Assembly (NCBI GenBank): GCA_002449145.1
Contig: DKCG01000012.1
Coordinates: 1 to 44,229 of the forward strand
Length of the DNA stretch: 44,229 nt
Direction of reading: 5' to 3'
Source of the DNA: Christensenella sp. UBA6880
GTDB lineage: Bacteria > Bacillota > Clostridia > Christensenellales > CAG-917
This document shows, piece after piece, positions 15,492-24,088 of this stretch (position 1 is its first letter; each line of letters starts with the position of its first letter). The notes beneath the pieces are model-generated. The model was not told the origin of the DNA, made no database searches, and saw only the letters and a program-made list of their open reading frames with translations. The position numbers and the translations under genes are program-made.

Positions 15492-18008
15492 ATGTCGCAA
15501 AACAAAATATTGCTGTTGGATTCGAACTCTCTTATGCACCGCGCGTATCACGCGCTTCCCAACCTCAAATCCTCGAAGGGTTTGTACACGGGCGCGATAT
15601 ACGGCTTTTTGAGCATACTCTTGAAGATAATCAAAGAGCAAAACCCCACGCATATAGCGGCGGCTTTCGACCTGCACGGTCCGACGTTCCGCCACGAAAT
15701 GTACAAGGAATACAAGGCGACAAGAAAGCCTATGGACGAGGAACTGCGCCAGCAAGTCGAACCGCTCAAAGACCTTATAACCGCAATGGGTATCAAAATC
15801 GTGAGCAAACAAGGCTACGAGGGCGACGACATTCTCGGCACGCTGTCCAAGCGTTTTGACGACGAGTGCATAATCGTCACGGGCGACCGCGACAGTTTTC
15901 AACTCGTAAGTCCCACGACGAAGATTTTTTGGACAAAGAAGGGCGTAAGCGACATCGAAGTGTACGATGTCGAAAGATTGCTGCAAGACGGATTTACCGT
16001 CGAACAATTCATAGACTATAAGGCACTTTGCGGCGATACGTCGGACAACGTTCCCGGCATACCCGGCGTCGGCGAAAAGACGGCAAAACAACTTCTCGAC
16101 AAATACGGCTCGCTCGAAAACATTTTGGCAAATGCCGAGCAAATCCCCGGCAAACTCGGACAAAACATCGCAAATAACAAGGAACTTGCTCTGCTCAGCA
16201 AAGAACTCGTAACCATAAACTGCGACGTGCCCGTCGAATGTACGCTGGACGAAATTGCGTTCACGCCCGTTTATTCGGGGGAAGTGAAACAAAAACTTGC
16301 CGAACTCGAAATCTTGTCGCTTGCAAACCGTATGGTTTTCGACGGCGCGGAACAGGCAACGCCCGAAAAGAAAAATATCGAAAAAACCACCGTCGTTCTC
16401 AAAACCGAGAGCGAGATTGAAAACGCCGCAAAGGGCGACAAAATCGCAATATTAATCGGCAAAGACATAGCGTTTGCCGTCGACGACAAAACCGAGTATA
16501 CAATAAGTTGCGTTGAGGATTTGTTCAGCGAAGGCATAGGCTTCGACGACGCGCTTTCCGCACTCAAAAAGGCGGCGGCAGGCAAGGAACTGGTATGCTA
16601 CGACTATAAGAATTTAAGCAAGACGTACGGCTTCGAGCAAGACAAATTTTTCGACGTTATGATTGCCGCGCACCTTGCAAGAGGCAGTGCGCCGATAAAG
16701 AATATAGAGCAGGTTTTGGGCGCGGACGGCTATGAAACGGGCGCGGCGGAACTGTTTGTCGAAAGCGAGAATTTGCGCGAGCAGTTGGCGCAACAAGGAC
16801 TTAATCATCTGTTTTTCGACGTTGAACAGCCGCTTTGCGTAGTTTTGCGCAATATGGAAGAAAGAGGCGTTTGCGTTTCGGCAGACGTTTTGAAAGCACT
16901 TGAAATCAAATACGGTCAACTCATCGAGAGTTTGACAAAGGAGATTTACGCACTTGCGGGCGAAACTTTCAACATCGCTTCGCCAAAGCAACTGGGCGAC
17001 ATTCTTTTCGACAAACTCGGCTTGCCGCACGGCAAAAAAACAAAGACGGGTTATTCCGTAAGCGAGGACGTGCTGTCTAACCTTGCAAGCAAACACCCGA
17101 TCGTCAACGCAGTGCTCGAATACCGCCACTACGCTAAACTTCAATCGACGTACGTCGTCGGACTTCAACCGCTCATCAACAGAGGCAAGATTCACACCGA
17201 GTTCAATCAGTGCATAACTCAGACGGGCAGACTGTCCTCGACCAATCCCAATCTTCAGAACATACCCGCGAGAAGCGACGAGGCAAAGGACATCAAAAGC
17301 GCGTTCGTGCCGAGCGAAAACTGCGTGCTCGTGAGCGCGGACTATTCGCAAATCGAACTCAGACTTCTTGCGCATATGAGCGGCGACGAGCAACTTATCG
17401 AGGCGTTCAACAAGGACGAGGACATACACGCAATCACCGCTTCGCAAATTCTCGGCATACCCGTCAGTGAGGTTACGCCGGCGCAAAGACGTGACGCAAA
17501 GGCGGTCAATTTCGGCATAATTTACGGCATAAGCGGATTCGGTCTTGCCGAAAACCTGTCCATTCCGCAATATATGGCAAAAGAGTTTATCGCCAACTAT
17601 TTCACGATGCACCCGAAGGTTCGCGCCTTTATGGACAAGAACGTCGAGGACGCTCGCGAGAGAGGCTATTCGCTCACAATGCTCGGCAGACGTCGCAATC
17701 TTTCCGACCTCAAAGCGTCAAATTATATGGTGCGTTCCGCCGCAGAGCGTATGGCGATGAATACGCCGCTTCAAGGCTCTGCCGCCGACATCATCAAAAT
17801 CGCGATGATAAACGTCGAAAAACGCCTTGAAAATATGAAATCCAAAATGATTCTTCAAATCCACGACGAGTTGATTATCGACGCGGCAAAGGACGAGGAA
17901 GAAGAAGTCAAAAAGATTCTGTCGTACGAAATGGAACACGCGGTTGACCTTTCCGTGCCTCTCGTTGCCGAGGCCACGAGCGCGACGAACTGGGGTGAAC
18001 TCAAATGA
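15492..18008 (+). CDS. polA: DNA polymerase I
   Basis: This 838-aa enzyme removes RNA primers and fills gaps in replication and repair. The 5'-3' exonuclease domain (about 1-290) has LLDSNSLMHRAYHALP, TGDRDSFQLVSP and the helix-hairpin-helix DNVPGIPGVGEKTAKQLL. The middle domain (about 300-460) is divergent, and I do not find the DIET-type acidic residues of a working 3'-5' proofreading site. It is therefore probably inactive, as in Bacillus PolA. The polymerase domain has motif A DYSQIELRLL, motif B RRDAKAVNFGIIYG and motif C QIHDELI. Start: ATG 15492 after TAGGTG. The last four bases overlap coaE (ATGA), a common Clostridia arrangement. Confidence 0.97.
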   Translation: MSQNKILLLDSNSLMHRAYHALPNLKSSKGLYTGAIYGFLSILLKIIKEQNPTHIAAAFDLHGPTFRHEMYKEYKATRKPMDEELRQQVEPLKDLITAMGIKIVSKQGYEGDDILGTLSKRFDDECIIVTGDRDSFQLVSPTTKIFWTKKGVSDIEVYDVERLLQDGFTVEQFIDYKALCGDTSDNVPGIPGVGEKTAKQLLDKYGSLENILANAEQIPGKLGQNIANNKELALLSKELVTINCDVPVECTLDEIAFTPVYSGEVKQKLAELEILSLANRMVFDGAEQATPEKKNIEKTTVVLKTESEIENAAKGDKIAILIGKDIAFAVDDKTEYTISCVEDLFSEGIGFDDALSALKKAAAGKELVCYDYKNLSKTYGFEQDKFFDVMIAAHLARGSAPIKNIEQVLGADGYETGAAELFVESENLREQLAQQGLNHLFFDVEQPLCVVLRNMEERGVCVSADVLKALEIKYGQLIESLTKEIYALAGETFNIASPKQLGDILFDKLGLPHGKKTKTGYSVSEDVLSNLASKHPIVNAVLEYRHYAKLQSTYVVGLQPLINRGKIHTEFNQCITQTGRLSSTNPNLQNIPARSDEAKDIKSAFVPSENCVLVSADYSQIELRLLAHMSGDEQLIEAFNKDEDIHAITASQILGIPVSEVTPAQRRDAKAVNFGIIYGISGFGLAENLSIPQYMAKEFIANYFTMHPKVRAFMDKNVEDARERGYSLTMLGRRRNLSDLKASNYMVRSAAERMAMNTPLQGSAADIIKIAMINVEKRLENMKSKMILQIHDELIIDAAKDEEEEVKKILSYEMEHAVDLSVPLVAEATSATNWGELK

Positions 18009-18586
18009 GAATCGCGGTTATCGGCGGAATAGGCTCGGGCAAAAGCGAGGTTATGAAAATCGCAAAAGAACGGGGTTTTTTCTGCCTCAGCGCAGACGAA
18101 ATCAATGCCGAATTGCTCAAAACGCCGTCGTATATTCAAAAAATCGCGGCGTTGTTTCCGAGCGCCGTTTCAAACGGCGTAGTGGATAAAAGCGCACTCG
18201 CAAAAATCGTTTTTTCCGACCGTGGCGAGCGCAAAAAGCTCAACACGCTCGCGCACCCCGAAATTATGCGGGTTATATCCGAATGCAAAGAGAGTCCGCT
18301 TGTCGTCGAACTTCCGCTTTTCATAGAGGGCGGCGACGAGGCGTTTGACGAAATCGTATATGTCAGAGCGCCGCTTTTTAAGCGTATTTTGCGCTTGAAA
18401 AAGGGTAGGGAAATGAGCGTAAAACAAGCGGTTTCGCGCATACGCTCGCAAGTTCCGTCTGCCGTATTGAGAGCAAAAGCCACTATGATAGTGGACAATT
18501 CACGCTCACTTTCCGCTCTGCAAGAGCGCGCAAACAAAACTTTTAATCAAATTTTATCCAAATATAACGACAACCACTCAAAATAA
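18005..18586 (+). CDS. coaE: Dephospho-CoA kinase
   Basis: This 193-aa enzyme phosphorylates dephospho-CoA, the last step of coenzyme A synthesis. The P-loop GGIGSGKS is at 7-14, followed by SADEI near 31 and the conserved LVVELPLFIEGG segment (CoaE usually has hydrophobic-P-L-L/F-E). The lid carries arginines in RILRLKKGREMS. Its start codon overlaps the polA stop, so the two are translationally coupled. Confidence 0.94.
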   Translation: MRIAVIGGIGSGKSEVMKIAKERGFFCLSADEINAELLKTPSYIQKIAALFPSAVSNGVVDKSALAKIVFSDRGERKKLNTLAHPEIMRVISECKESPLVVELPLFIEGGDEAFDEIVYVRAPLFKRILRLKKGREMSVKQAVSRIRSQVPSAVLRAKATMIVDNSRSLSALQERANKTFNQILSKYNDNHSK

Positions 18587-18588
18587 AC

Positions 18589-18617
18589 TTGTAAATCACG
18601 CTTTTTCGTGATAACAT
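18589..18617 (+). promoter_or_regulatory. Promoter for the short-chain dehydrogenase
   Basis: TTGTAA (18589-18594), 17 bp and TAACAT (18612-18617). The spacer contains an ATCACG/CGTGAT inverted repeat, a possible operator. Confidence 0.55.
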
Positions 18618-18677
18618 ACTATTAGTAAATAAGTTAATCAAATCCGCATATATTTGCGAGATTGAAAGGAGAAAATT

Positions 18678-19472
18678 ATGATAAACGGCAAAACCATCGT
18701 CATCACCGGTTCGAACAGCGGTATCGGTCTCGAAACGCTCAAATTGCTCGCAAACGGCAACAACAAAATCTTGGCGGTTGACTTGCGCACTGACAGAATC
18801 GAGGCTCTCAACCTCAAAAACGTGTTCCCGATGGTGTGCGACGTGTCCACCAAAGAAAACGTCGATTCCATCTTTACGACCGCAACCGAAAAACTCGGCT
18901 CGATCGACATCTTCTTTGCAAACGCAGGCTTCCCGTACTACGAAACGATGAACTACGTCAACTGGGAACGCATCGAAGACATCTTCAAAGTCAACGTGTA
19001 TTCGCCCATCTATACATACCAAAAATACGTCGAATATCTCGGCGGCAAGCAAGGTCAAATGGCAATCACCGTTTCGGCAATCGGCAAACTCGCAATGCCC
19101 GGTTATACGCTTTACAGCGCGAGCAAATTCGCAATGCAAGGCTTCCAGCAAGGTCTTCGCTACGAACTTCCGAGCAACGTATCCCTCACTTGCCTCTATC
19201 CGATAGCCACCGACACGGGCTTCTTCAAGAAAGCAGTGGAAGGTCAAGAGGGCAAAGTCATTCGCGAGCGTCCGTTCCCCGTCCAAAAACCGCAACACGT
19301 CGCAAAATGTATGGTCAGAGGACTCGAACACAAACGCAAATTCGTCAATCCGTCCAAACTTTTCACGTTTGCGCAATTCCTGTTTGCAATCTGCCCGCCG
19401 ATCAAATGGGTGTATTTGAAGCTTGAAAAGAACAAGTTGACACGTTTTGAGGCACAAAAAGCCGCAAAATAG
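18678..19472 (+). CDS. Short-chain dehydrogenase/reductase (SDR)
   Basis: This 264-aa classical SDR oxidoreductase has the cofactor motif TGSNSGIG at 10-17. Asp35 after the second strand and nearby Arg residues make the NAD versus NADP choice unclear. Asp54 and NAG (82-84) are present. The catalytic set is Ser133, Tyr146 and Lys150 (YSASK). The C-terminal 60 residues are hydrophobic and basic, resembling SDRs that act on lipids or 3-ketosphinganine-like substrates. GAAAGGAG precedes the ATG. The substrate is unknown. The 3' end of the gene lies inside a structured repeat and is partly copied in tandem downstream. Confidence 0.9.
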   Translation: MINGKTIVITGSNSGIGLETLKLLANGNNKILAVDLRTDRIEALNLKNVFPMVCDVSTKENVDSIFTTATEKLGSIDIFFANAGFPYYETMNYVNWERIEDIFKVNVYSPIYTYQKYVEYLGGKQGQMAITVSAIGKLAMPGYTLYSASKFAMQGFQQGLRYELPSNVSLTCLYPIATDTGFFKKAVEGQEGKVIRERPFPVQKPQHVAKCMVRGLEHKRKFVNPSKLFTFAQFLFAICPPIKWVYLKLEKNKLTRFEAQKAAK

Positions 19473-19571
19473 CGAATAACATCGTCAGAACCGTCTTTTC
19501 GTTCGGTCACGTATTACATATACGTTAGGCCGCCCGTGCAGACAGTTCTTCCTTGTTCTTCATCTATTTTG
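19465..19571. repeat. Nested inverted repeat with covarying core (copy B)
   Basis: The outer pairing CAAAATAG (19465-19472, including the SDR stop codon) with CTATTTTG (19564-19571) encloses AGAACCGTCT (19487-19496) with AGACAGTTCT (19540-19549). The core follows: CGG (19504-19506), TCA, CGTAT, loop TACAT, ATACG, TTAGG (19525-19529), CCG. Loop size (5) and unpaired TCA/TTAGG match copy A, while a C-G pair is replaced by T-A. The tails TTCCTTGTTNTTCATCT are also shared with copy A. Confidence 0.8.
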
Positions 19572-19575
19572 AGCC

Positions 19576-19635
19576 GTTTTACAGCACAAAAGCGAACAAG
19601 TAATCGTTTTACAGCTCAAAAAGCGAACGAATAAT
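19576..19635 (+). repeat. Two tandem 30-bp units resembling the SDR gene's 3' end
   Basis: Units 19576-19605 and 19606-19635 both start GTTTTACAGC and contain CAAAA and GCGAAC. The end of the SDR gene (about 19444-19473) starts GTTTTGAGGC and also has CACAAAAA, so it looks like the first, coding unit of the same series. Confidence 0.6.
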
Positions 19636-19651
19636 TAAAATACACAAAAAC

Positions 19652-19685
19652 GAAGTCCCGATTCAAAGCGAATCGGGACTTTTCG
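19652..19685 (+). terminator. Rho-independent terminator
   Basis: The stem AGTCCCGATTC/GAATCGGGACT is followed by TTTTCG. It closes the SDR transcription unit. Confidence 0.75.
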
Positions 19686-19721
19686 TCCATTATTTTAATA
19701 ATGGATATGTTGCGTTTCAGT

Positions 19722-19749
19722 TTGACTTTGGCGGCGGAAGTGATAAAAT
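19722..19749 (+). promoter_or_regulatory. Sigma-A promoter for the MATE gene
   Basis: TTGACT (19722-19727), a 16-bp spacer and TAAAAT (19744-19749). Confidence 0.7.
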
Positions 19750-19809
19750 AATCTCTCAAACAAGAGGGAATTTGTAGAGAAATACACACTTTATCACAAC
19801 GGATAAAAT

Positions 19810-21465
19810 ATGAAACCACTTCATTTGCACCATCGAACCGTCGCCAAAGATATGGATATGACAAGCGGACCGCTGCTCAAAAAACTCATTGCGGTGTCCC
19901 TTCCGCTTGCGTTTTCGGGCATTTTGCAACTGCTGTTCAATGCGGCGGATTTGATAGTTATCGGTCAGTTTTCCGAAACGAGCACGCAGTCGCTTGCGGC
20001 AGTTTCGTCAAACGTCGCACTTATCAATCTCATAATCAACGTCGTTATAGGCTTGTCTATCGGCACGAACGTCGTTATGAGTCAGGCGATAGGCTCTCGT
20101 GACGAAAAGCGCGCGCAGAACACCGTGCATACGTCGGTGCTGTTGTCGCTCATAAGCGGTACGGTCGTTGGGCTTATCGGCGTGTTTTGCGCAAGATATT
20201 TCCTCATTTGGATGAAAACCGATCCCGCGATTTTGGATAAGGCGACGGATTATTTGTTTATCTATTTTATCGGCACGCCCGCAAACGTTTTATACAATTT
20301 CGGCGCGTCCATTCTTCGCGCAAAAGGCGATACGAAACGTCCGCTCATATACCTCACGGTTGCGGGTATCGTCAACGTCGCGCTCAACCTTATATTCGTT
20401 ATCGTGGCAAAACTCGACGTCGAGGGCGTTGCCATTGCGACTATCGTAAGTCAGTATTTGTCCTGCATTATGCTCGTTATAACCCTTTTGAAAGAGGACG
20501 GATATTGCAAACTCGTGCTTAAAAAACTGCGCTTCCACAAGGACGAGTTTTTGCAGATACTCAAAGTCGGTTTGCCGAGCGGCATACTCAATTCGTTTTT
20601 CTCTATCGCAAACGTGCTGATTCAAACCAACCTCAACGGATTCGGCTATTCGCTTGTCGCGGGCAGTTCGACGGGAAGCAACCTCGAAGGATTCGTGTAC
20701 ACGTCTATGAACGCCGTATCTAACGCAACGGTTACGTTCGTCGGGCAAAACTACGGCGCGAAAAAGCCCAAACGTATCAAAAAATCCGCACTCGAAGCGT
20801 CGATAATGATTATCGTGATAAGCCTTTTGTGGACTCTCGTTCTGCTTACGGCAGGGCAGTATATCGCAAGACTCTACACGTCCGACCCCGAAGTTATCGG
20901 CTACGCTTGCGCGAGAATGAAAATCATTTTGCCCATATACTTCGTTTGCGGTATCGTCGAGGTGCTTGTCGGTTGTATGCGCGGTATGGGCTACTCGTTC
21001 ACGCCGATGGTCGCCAACTTCTTCTGCATATGCGTGTTCCGTATCGTGTGGATTTACACCGCGTGCAGAGCGGTCAATACGCCCGAAATGCTGTATTTGA
21101 GTTGGCCTATAAGTTGGGTGCTGAACATCATCGTTGACGGCGTGATTATGGCGATAGTATACAAGCGCGAGAAGCCGAAACTCGAATCGGCAGAGCAATC
21201 GGAAAACGAAACGAGCGGCATTGTAGATTCGCAAATCGCAAAAGAGGACGAGGACGAATACAAGAGGGAAGTCGCGTTCGAAGAAGAGTGTGAAAGAGCC
21301 GAAAGCGAATCGAACGCAATTGAAAACAAATCCGCCGCAACGCAACAAGACGAATCGATTACGGAACAAGCGTCGGACGAAACACGGCAAAGCGCACCCG
21401 ACGCAAATCGGCAAAGCGCACCCGACGCAAATCGGCAAAGCGGCATAAACAATAATGTTGCGTAA
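19810..21465 (+). CDS. MATE-family multidrug/cation exporter with long acidic tail
   Basis: This 551-aa membrane protein has about 12 hydrophobic segments in residues 20-440. Typical MATE sequences include GPLLKKLIAVSLPLAFSGILQLLFNAADLIVIGQF at the start and ASILRAKGDTKRPLIYL near 165. It exports compounds against a cation gradient. The last ~110 residues are not membrane-spanning. They are highly charged and end in repeats of SAPDANRQ encoded by a 21-bp tandem repeat (about 21387-21443), a tail not usual for the family. No good ribosome-binding site precedes ATG 19810, and in-frame ATG codons at 19852 and 19858 are alternatives. Confidence 0.9.
   Translation: MKPLHLHHRTVAKDMDMTSGPLLKKLIAVSLPLAFSGILQLLFNAADLIVIGQFSETSTQSLAAVSSNVALINLIINVVIGLSIGTNVVMSQAIGSRDEKRAQNTVHTSVLLSLISGTVVGLIGVFCARYFLIWMKTDPAILDKATDYLFIYFIGTPANVLYNFGASILRAKGDTKRPLIYLTVAGIVNVALNLIFVIVAKLDVEGVAIATIVSQYLSCIMLVITLLKEDGYCKLVLKKLRFHKDEFLQILKVGLPSGILNSFFSIANVLIQTNLNGFGYSLVAGSSTGSNLEGFVYTSMNAVSNATVTFVGQNYGAKKPKRIKKSALEASIMIIVISLLWTLVLLTAGQYIARLYTSDPEVIGYACARMKIILPIYFVCGIVEVLVGCMRGMGYSFTPMVANFFCICVFRIVWIYTACRAVNTPEMLYLSWPISWVLNIIVDGVIMAIVYKREKPKLESAEQSENETSGIVDSQIAKEDEDEYKREVAFEEECERAESESNAIENKSAATQQDESITEQASDETRQSAPDANRQSAPDANRQSGINNNVA
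21387..21443 (+). repeat. 21-bp in-frame tandem repeat in the MATE tail
   Basis: Nearly three copies of a 21-base unit (CGGCAAAGCGCACCCGACGCA plus short join) encode repeated RQSAPDAN residues. Copy number probably varies by slippage. Confidence 0.8.
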
Positions 21466-21495
21466 AAATAGCGGAAAAGAAAACTGCGATAAATA

Positions 21496-21526
21496 AAATC
21501 CTTCCGAAAATGTGGAAGGATTTTTT
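21496..21526. terminator. Terminator between convergent MATE and M28 genes
   Basis: The stem AAATCCTTCC/GGAAGGATTT has an 8-base loop followed by T residues, and an A-rich flank on the other side. Confidence 0.85.
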
Positions 21527-21618
21527 GAATGAATAAGTCGCTGATTTTTGCTTGTTTTTTGCTTGTTTTTCGCTGTTTTTTATTGCTTTTTACAGCGTTT
21601 TATCTCGATATTTCTAGG

Positions 21619-22887
21619 TTATTTTGCTATGTCGCGGTCGAAGTTTTCAAGGCATTTGACGGATATTGCATAGCAGTCGGCAAGACATTCGGGGTTAAGA
21701 TTGTCCGCCGTGTCGCGCATAGTGTGATAGTAGTCTTGAAGATTGTGGTCGAGAGCGGTGATGCCCGTCGAGCGGAATCCCGCTTTGTTGAACGCCGCGT
21801 TGTCCGTTGCGCCGCCGAACGGAGGAACCCACGTCTTGTTGCACTTGATGCCGAGTTCGTTTGCGGCGGTTATGAAGGAATCGCTCACTTCCTTGTCCGA
21901 CTTAACCGTGCCGTTGAGGTCGCGATAGTTTACGCCGAGGAAACGGCTTTCGTGTATGGTGTCGTAGGAATAAATCCAAGTGGGAACGTCGTCAAATTCG
22001 CCTTTGTGCGCTTCGCACCAAGCCATTGCGCCGCGAAGACCTGCTTCCTCACTTCCCGAAATGATTACGCCCACTTCCGTGTGTTCGAGTTCTATGCCTT
22101 GGTCTTTCATCGCTTTGAGAATCGCAATGCCCATATAGCAACCCGTGAGGTTGTCGTTTGCGCCGTCGGTTATGGTGTTTTCGTCCCACATAAAGTACAT
22201 ACCGACGAGGCAGGGAACCATAATCAAAATGGCAATGCCCATCCAGAAAAGCACCGGACCGTAAAGCGCAACGTAACCTGCAACGGTGTAGTCTACTACG
22301 GGTTGGCATTTGGTTGCGACTGCCGCCGCGATGTTCAATCCGAGCACCACGAGTCCGCTCACGACGCTCGTCACGAGGTGCGCAACGTGTGCCGTACCGC
22401 CGAATTTGTTGTTGACGGGCCAGTTCCAAACCGCGTCGGGGTGTCCGTTGAAAAACACTCTGCCTTTCACTTCGCCCGTGCATTTCTTGATTGCGGTGAC
22501 GCTGTGTCCCGTCTTTTTTGGGAAGCATTTGTCAACGAGTTTTTTGTAAAGACCGAATTGAATGAACAAAATCGCAAATCCCAAGCCGGCAAGCACCGCG
22601 CCGAGAATGGGAAGGAAGAAGAACAGCGCCATACCTGCAAGCACGAAGGTTATCGTGAAGTAAATCCAGCCGAAAAACGCGTTGGGGTGTTCGGTGAAAG
22701 ATTCGACGTCCGACCTTTCGCAACCGCAGTCGTTTTTGAGGTAATCCGCCATATACTCGCACGCAATTTTTTCGCCTTCGCTGCCGGGATCGCGCTTTGG
22801 CATATCGTTGCAAATATGTGCGATTTCGTCGCACATAAACTTGGCGCTTTGCGCCTTGTTGTCGATAAGTTTTTGAAGTTTGCCCAT
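21619..22887 (-). CDS. M28-type zinc aminopeptidase embedded with membrane segments
   Basis: This 422-aa protein has a metallopeptidase fold split by hydrophobic stretches at about 70-112 and 165-232. Expected metal ligands of the M28 family are visible: His149 (NGHPDAVWN), Asp241 or Asp245 (TDGANDN), Glu280/Glu281 (SGSEEAG, catalytic base plus ligand), Asp309 (YSYDT) and His388 (DYYHTMRDT). It probably cleaves peptides or amidated compounds at the membrane. ATG 22887 has AAGGGGGAAG before it, so the upstream in-frame ATG 22929 is rejected. The inserted membrane pairs are unlike soluble M28 peptidases. Confidence 0.85.
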   Translation of the reverse strand: MGKLQKLIDNKAQSAKFMCDEIAHICNDMPKRDPGSEGEKIACEYMADYLKNDCGCERSDVESFTEHPNAFFGWIYFTITFVLAGMALFFFLPILGAVLAGLGFAILFIQFGLYKKLVDKCFPKKTGHSVTAIKKCTGEVKGRVFFNGHPDAVWNWPVNNKFGGTAHVAHLVTSVVSGLVVLGLNIAAAVATKCQPVVDYTVAGYVALYGPVLFWMGIAILIMVPCLVGMYFMWDENTITDGANDNLTGCYMGIAILKAMKDQGIELEHTEVGVIISGSEEAGLRGAMAWCEAHKGEFDDVPTWIYSYDTIHESRFLGVNYRDLNGTVKSDKEVSDSFITAANELGIKCNKTWVPPFGGATDNAAFNKAGFRSTGITALDHNLQDYYHTMRDTADNLNPECLADCYAISVKCLENFDRDIAK

Positions 22888-22915
22888 AAACTTCCCCCTT
22901 GAATAAGATAAATTT

Positions 22916-22945
22916 ATTATACAATACATATGTAAATCATTTCAA
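22916..22945 (-). promoter_or_regulatory. Promoter for the M28 peptidase gene
   Basis: On the minus strand TTGAAA (22945-22940), 18 bp and TATAAT (22921-22916). Confidence 0.75.
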
Positions 22946-23192
22946 TATGCGTTTTCGACAAAAGCCGACACGAAAATCGACAATATGCGGATTTTGTATT
23001 ATTAAAATTTCATTAAAAACGAACGACGGCAGTCGATAAAACCGTATGCGACTGTTAAGAGAAGCACACGGCGGAAATTAAATAATCGCGTATGACAAAT
23101 CGCAAAAACTCGAAGCGCAAAAGAGGAAAATCGCAGTGCGGCAACATAAAATAAATGCGTGCATAAACAGGAAAGTATTTTCGTTTCCCACT

Positions 23193-23220
23193 TTGCTAAA
23201 ACGCGATTTTGTGATATGAT
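23193..23220 (+). promoter_or_regulatory. Promoter of the TPR to TfoX gene run
   Basis: TTGCTA (23193-23198), 16 bp and TATGAT (23215-23220). The preceding 22946-23192 gap shows no gene. Confidence 0.6.
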
Positions 23221-23248
23221 ATTCCTACCAAAACGAGTGAGGCAAAAT

Positions 23249-24043
23249 ATGCAAGAAAAATGCAGTTGCTCAAAAGAACCTATCGGCACGATTCCTATCG
23301 TGCGAGTGATTGACAAAATCGACGAGATGTTTGAAAAGGACGATTTGCAAGGCGCAAAACGCGTTCTCGAATACTGGGAAAAAGAAGCAAAAGCATTGAA
23401 CGATACAAAAGGACTTTTGGAAGTGCTCAGCGAGCAAATCGGGCTTTATCGCAAACTCGGCGACAAAGAAAAAGGACTCGCCGCCGTGGACGAAGCACTT
23501 GCGATTTTGTCGTGCAGCGGCACTTGTTCGAGCGTTGGCGACGCGACGATTTATCTTAATTGTGCCACGACAATGAAAGCGTTCGGGAAAGCGGAAGAAG
23601 CGATACAGTACTACGAGATTGCAAAAGAGCAGTACGAAAAATCGCTTGAAAAAGACGATTATCGTCTTGCGGGACTGTACAACAATTACGCCACCGCGCT
23701 TTGCGATTTGCAAAGATTTTCAGAGGGCAGAGAGTACTATAAAAAGGCAATAGATTTGCTCAAAAACAAGGGCGGTTTTTGCGAACTTGCGGTGTCCTAC
23801 GTCAACCTTGCGCACCTTGCGTTCAGCGAGGCGCAAAGCAAGGGCGAAACTTGTGACGACGAGGTTGAAAATCTTTTGAACCTCGCATACGAGTGTCTTG
23901 ACGACGAGTCGCTTGTCCGTGACGGAAACTATGCGTTCGTATGCTCGAAGTGCGCGCCGTCTTTTGAGTTTTTCGGATATTTCATTCAAAAAGCGGAACT
24001 TGAAAACAGAGCGATGCAAATTTACGAAAACAACAGAAAATAA
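23249..24043 (+). CDS. Tetratricopeptide-repeat protein
   Basis: This 264-aa protein is nearly all helical, with repeated helix pairs typical of TPR or SEL1-like repeats, for example LGDKEKGLAAVDEALAIL, FGKAEEAIQYYEIAKEQY and LQRFSEGREYYKKAIDLL. It starts with a Cys-rich MQEKCSCS. GTGAGG seven bases before ATG 23249 sets the start. It lies directly before a DUF4037 gene, a pairing seen in many Clostridia. A scaffold or partner role is inferred; no enzyme motif is present. Confidence 0.8.
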   Translation: MQEKCSCSKEPIGTIPIVRVIDKIDEMFEKDDLQGAKRVLEYWEKEAKALNDTKGLLEVLSEQIGLYRKLGDKEKGLAAVDEALAILSCSGTCSSVGDATIYLNCATTMKAFGKAEEAIQYYEIAKEQYEKSLEKDDYRLAGLYNNYATALCDLQRFSEGREYYKKAIDLLKNKGGFCELAVSYVNLAHLAFSEAQSKGETCDDEVENLLNLAYECLDDESLVRDGNYAFVCSKCAPSFEFFGYFIQKAELENRAMQIYENNRK

Positions 24044-24088
24044 GTTTTATCAAGTGCATATCGATAGATAAAACGGCGATTTGGGAAT

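Noticed and set aside
21529..22902. 457-aa plus-strand frame opposite the M28 peptidase
   Set aside because: Antisense to a gene with intact metal ligands, promoter and ribosome site. The protein has no recognisable motif.
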